A DNA stretch of 64,000 nt from CAWIJJ01 sp963836405 (GTDB lineage Bacteria > Acidobacteriota > Terriglobia > Bryobacterales > Bryobacteraceae). The notes below the pieces were generated by a model. The model ran no database searches, was not told the origin of the DNA, and saw only the letters and a list, made by a program, of their open reading frames with translations. Position 1 is the first letter of the stretch; each line of letters starts with the position of its first letter. Where the stretch lies: positions 163,967 to 227,966 of the forward strand of contig CAWIJL010000004.1 in NCBI GenBank assembly GCA_963836405.1, written 5' to 3'. Shown piece after piece: positions 61,394-64,000 of this stretch. A program made the position numbers and the translations under genes.

Positions 61394-62485
61394 ATGGAAC
61401 TAATTGATTTTTTCAACAGCGATGAACTTGAACTGCCCAAGACCTATCGTTCGGGCGACTTCGAGGGTTTTATTGACAAGTGCTTCGCGGAGTATTTGGC
61501 TGCGCTGCGCGGTTTGGAAGGTAGTGATCCCGTCACTGCCCGATTGAAGGAGTCGGTCGGTGCCGCGGAAGGGTTCTGCCACTCGATACGGCAATCGATC
61601 GCCAGGTACCTCGACGGATATCCCAGCGAGGCCTTCGACACGCTCGCAAAGGGCCTTGCCGCGATCGAGCACCCGTGGCTTGACGGTCTAGCCTCATTGC
61701 CTGATGTATCACCCGCAATTCAGCATGTCTATCGGGTCCGCACTGGGGCCGCCATCTTGTCGGGACGCCGCGAGATGTTTCACCTCCCATATCAACTGCG
61801 CCACCTGGTCCGTACACAGCGCTATAGCATCCCAGGGCTACCTTCTCTGTACCTTGGAGGTTCCCTCTGGGTGTGTTGGGAAGAACCTGGGCGGCCGGCG
61901 TTCGAATCGATGCACATCGCGCGGTTTCGACCGGCGGACGACGTCTCGGTTAGAATCCTAGATCTCGGCTGGCGGCCGGCCCGCATGGCAGCGCTAATCG
62001 ACCACGATGCTTCCGTGTTGCGGTTGCCGAGTTACGCTACGTTTATCACCAGTCAAGCCCTCTGTTAGCCGCTCCTGGCGGCCTGTTCGATCAAAGTCCG
62101 TCATCCGGGATCGGCATTTGTGCCCGAGTACATTGTTCCCCAGTTGCTCCTGCAGTGGGTGCGACTGACGAAGGACTTTGATGGCATTCGATACTTTTCA
62201 ACCCGAATAGATCAATACGTGGGTGATCCTCACGCGGAGGCGAATTTCGTATTCCCGGCGACGAAACGGCAGACCGACGGCCATTGCTCCGAACTCCAAC
62301 GGAAGTTTCTTCTAAGCGAACCTGCGGCCTGGTCAATTTTGCGGAGCAGCGATTTTCCGGGAGGTGGGAGGCAGCCACCCACGTGGAAGGTCGAGCTGGT
62401 GAAAGGCAGCCCGATTGCATACCTGCACACCCATTTTTGGGACTGTGAGAACAAGCTCGATGGATTCCCATGCGGATCGGTTTAG
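61394..62485 (+). pseudogene. RES-like domain protein interrupted by an in-frame TAG
   Basis: The frame from 61394 reads MELIDFFNSDELELPKTYRS, a helical N-terminal part, then HVYRVRTGAAILSGRREMFH, LPYQLRHLVRTQRYSIPGLP and SLYLGGSLWVCWEEPGRPAF, which resembles RES-type NAD-cleaving domains (Arg, Tyr/Ser and Glu positions). It stops at a TAG (62066-62068), but the same frame goes on PLLAACSIKVRHPGSAFVPE and YIVPQLLLQWVRLTKDFDGI to 62485, clearly the rest of the domain; a Trp codon in place of TAG would restore 363 residues. It lies 43 nt after the SbcC fragment on the same strand. RES assignment is moderate. Confidence 0.6.
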
Positions 62486-62662
62486 TGAACCCGGCTTCGC
62501 CCGCAGGGCGTAGGAACCTGCGGACGGGGCCAGTATCCGCCAACGGGACGAATGGCGCCGCAAAGACCATCTGGCACCTGGGTAGATGCGTTCCAGGTGG
62601 GCTAAAATCCCCTACGATGGAATCGAGCCCAAAATGAGCCAACGGGAACTGACCACATGCGA

Positions 62663-63991
62663 CACTAGTGTCCGGCTAAACTTTCCGGAAACGAAATAAG
62701 CCCCAGTGTTTCAGAGGGATGCGGGCGTGTGTCGCGGGAACGATTTGAAATCCAAAGTGCTGTTCTGGGCCGCATGAGGGCGATTTTCGGATGCGAAACA
62801 ATGGTGGATGAATGCCGGCCGGACTGTCTTCTCTCAACTGATCGACCATGCCCCAGACAAGGAGTTCCAGAAATGCGTCGCTCGATATCACGGCGACGCT
62901 CACCTGAGAGGCTTCTCTTGCTGGGATCAGTATCTGGCGATGGCCTTCGCCCAACTGACTTACCGCGAAAGCCTGCGCGACATCGAAGCGTGCCTGCGTT
63001 CGATGAGCGGCAAGCTCTACCACATGGGTTTTCGCGGCAAGGTGGCGCGCACCACGCTGGCCGATGCCAACGAGTCGCACGACTGGCGCATCTACGCCGA
63101 CTTCGCGCAGGTCTTGATCGGCATCGCCCGGCCGCTGTATGCCCACGATCCGATCGGCGTGGATCTGGAGCACAGCCTCTACGCGCTGGATTCCACGACC
63201 ATCGACCTGTGCCTGTCGCTGTTTCCGTGGGCCAAGTTCCGCAAGCACAAGGCCGCCGTCAAGATGCACACGCTTGCTGGACCTGCACGGCAACATCCCC
63301 ACGTTTATCCGCATTACCGACGGCAAAGTGCACGACGTCAACATCCTCGACGAGATCTTGCCGGAGGCCGGCGCCTTCTACGTCATGGACCGCGGCTACG
63401 TCGATTTCGAGCGGCTCTACGGCTTCACGCTCAGTTCGGCCTTCTTCGTCGTGCGCACCAAATCGAACGTCCTGCTCCAGCGCCGCTACTCGCATCCGGT
63501 GGACAAGACCACTGGCGTGCGCTCCGATCACACCGTCATTCTGACCGCCATCGAGTCCGCGAAGGCGTACCCGGACGCGTTGCGGCGCGTGAGCTACCTC
63601 GATGTGGAAACCAGGAAGCGGTTCAAGTTTCTCACCAACAACTTCACGCTGCCGGCACTGACCATCGCCCAGATCTACAAGTGCCGCTGGCAGGTGGAAC
63701 TGTTCTTCAAATGGATCAAGCAGCATCTGCGGATCAAGGCCTTCTACGGCACCAGCGAGAACGCGGTGAAGACGCAAATCTGGATCGCGGTCTCGGTCTA
63801 CGTGCTGGTGGCCATCGTTCGAAAGCGCCTGGGGCTGGAGGCGAGCCTCTACCAGATTCTACAGATTTTGAGCGTGACGCTTTTCGAGAAAACGCCCATT
63901 TTACAGGCACTTCAAGCGTCCGACTCCGAGAACGATTTAGTCGATTCCGGCAACCAGTTGATTCTGTTCGACTTTTAGCCGGACACTAGTG
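62663..63991 (+). mobile_element. IS4-family insertion sequence
   Basis: Terminal inverted repeats CACTAGTGTCCGGCTAAA at 62663-62680 and its complement at 63974-63991. The outer CACTAGTG is itself a palindrome, so the exact ends and any target duplication cannot be fixed from this copy. The single transposase gene has a one-base frameshift. The 177 bases before the element hold no gene I can see. Confidence 0.85.
62808..63978 (+). pseudogene. IS4-family transposase, frameshifted
   Basis: From the ATG at 62808: MNAGRTVFSQLIDHAPDKEF, SCWDQYLAMAFAQLTYRESL, RDIEACLRSMSGKLYHMGFR and HSLYALDSTTIDLCLSLFPW with the first catalytic Asp, to AAVKMHT. Near 63274 one extra T shifts to LLDLHGNIPTFIRITDGKVH, then AFYVMDRGYVDFERLYGFTL with the second Asp and IYKCRWQVELFFKWIKQHLR, the Y-(2)-R-(3)-E-(6)-K signature, to 63978. 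All catalytic parts exist but in two frames, so this copy is probably inactive. Confidence 0.88.
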
Positions 63992-64000
63992 ATCGAAATT

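Overview
The window looks like the chromosome of a GC-rich acidobacterium of the Bryobacterales / Candidatus Solibacter type. The evidence is an ADOP-type MacB-like permease behind a PadR regulator, a rimP-nusA-infB-rbfA operon running into apbE-hemE-hemH-hemY, a UBact (Pup-like) conjugation locus, and a very high load of insertion sequences and toxin-antitoxin modules. Identification is by recognition of protein families only; no search was run.

Positions 1-15617 are ordinary chromosome: a frameshifted permease with its PadR repressor, a methyltransferase, a CHAP-like peptidase, a lipoprotein, then the tightly packed translation/heme operon, in which most neighbours abut or overlap by a few bases. 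An IS1634-family element (15614-17594) sits exactly on the hemY stop codon.

Positions 17.6-35 kb are a graveyard of mobile and conflict elements: a decayed DUF4258/YgiT toxin-antitoxin pair, an intact VapBC pair between two copies of a tRNA-3'-end-like sequence, a frameshifted DUF3854 protein that cuts a NarL-type response regulator, a histidine kinase cut by a 541-residue ORF of a family I suspect to be mobile, a coupled nucleotidyltransferase + TIM-barrel pair, a truncated serine recombinase followed by two ParB/RepB-like genes (the first split by an IS66 element with a perfect 8-bp target duplication), and a broken Kiwa-like (KwaA/KwaB) pair. A chimeric primase-nuclease gene and an AlpA-like regulator follow.

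Positions 35.7-40.6 kb carry an AbiE type IV toxin-antitoxin pair followed directly by a TOTE-type primase-helicase (frameshifted) and remnants of an XRE antitoxin and a second serine recombinase. Positions 40.6-46.9 kb are the UBact locus: a Dop/PafA-like gene truncated at its 5' side and split by an IS1380-family element, UBact itself (ending RQQGGE), an intact PafA-like ligase, a ClpB-NBD1-like ATPase, and a PfkB kinase tail on the other strand cut by an ISL3 remnant. No 20S proteasome subunit is visible in the window.

Positions 48.4-60.1 kb hold a resolvase and a leftward phage tail module (tape-measure end, tail and fibre proteins, a large hub-like protein, a glucosaminidase), with a HigBA pair pointing the other way inside it and an IS66 transposase tail fused in frame to the last phage gene. 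The window ends with the C-terminal half of SbcC, a RES-like gene split by an in-frame TAG, and a frameshifted IS4-family element. Many accessory genes carry single-base indels, often in short homopolymers, while core genes are open; either this is real decay or it includes assembly error, and raw reads would be needed to tell.
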